Positions 5,669-5,669 of a stretch of DNA of 5,669 bases are shown here, one piece after another (positions within the stretch are counted from its first letter, which is position 1; every line of letters begins with the position of its first letter). The DNA comes from Paenibacillaceae bacterium. Lineage in GTDB: Bacteria > Bacillota > Bacilli > Paenibacillales > YIM-B00363. The translations under genes were made by a program, and so were the position numbers. The notes under the pieces are model-generated. The model did no database searches, was not told the DNA's origin, and saw only the letters and a list, made by a program, of their open reading frames with translations. The DNA lies in the NCBI GenBank assembly GCA_018969805.1, contig JAGWXQ010000103.1, positions 1 to 5,669 on the forward strand. The letters run 5' to 3'.

Positions 5669-5669
5669 A

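Overview
The window looks like a piece of a bacterial chromosome, most likely from the Bacillota. The signs are aspS followed six bases later by tcdA, which is the aspS-yrvM order of Bacillus subtilis; a bacterial-type AspRS with a GAD domain; a TcdA whose motifs look like the Firmicute form; and a textbook AGGAGG ribosome binding site before the protease gene. The family cannot be assigned. The left part is fairly GC-rich (about 60% in 841-900 by hand count). The right end is clearly AT-richer (20 of 60 bases are G or C in 4501-4560).

Layout. 2-778 (+) is the C-terminal part of aspartyl-tRNA synthetase, cut by the left edge. 785-1564 (+) is tcdA, the tRNA A37 cyclic-t6A dehydratase, apparently in one operon with aspS. 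1526-2587 (-) is mnmA, the tRNA U34 2-thiouridylase, convergent with tcdA and overlapping it by 39 bases. 2588-3107 is a 520-base divergent intergenic region. It has two good sigma-A-type promoters pointing right, several short palindromes of the form TTGTG(N0-2)CACAA, and a direct repeat around the first -10 box. 3108-4502 (+) encodes a 464-residue secreted protein with a signal peptide, a BACON-like beta domain and an HELQH zinc-metalloprotease domain resembling peptidase family M30 (hyicolysin). 4499-5668 (-) is an unrecognised gene cut by the right edge. It converges on the protease gene so closely that the two stop codons overlap, and its first visible residues look like the end of an XRE/HigA-type helix-turn-helix.

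How the genes fit together. The left half is a tRNA cluster: AspRS charges tRNA-Asp, TcdA finishes ct6A at position 37 and MnmA puts sulfur on U34. From family knowledge, tRNA-Lys(UUU) can carry both of the last two modifications. In B. subtilis the order continues aspS-yrvM-yrvN-cymR-yrvO-trmU on one strand. Here rarA/yrvN, cymR and the cysteine desulfurase are absent between tcdA and mnmA, and mnmA is inverted. The right half is accessory: an exported protease with its own promoters, and an AT-richer hypothetical gene that may encode a DNA-binding protein. No RNA gene, CRISPR array, insertion sequence or convincing intrinsic terminator was seen. The most original parts are the right-hand hypothetical protein, the BACON-protease fusion and the palindrome-rich control region. 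I found no firm evidence of a complete new system.
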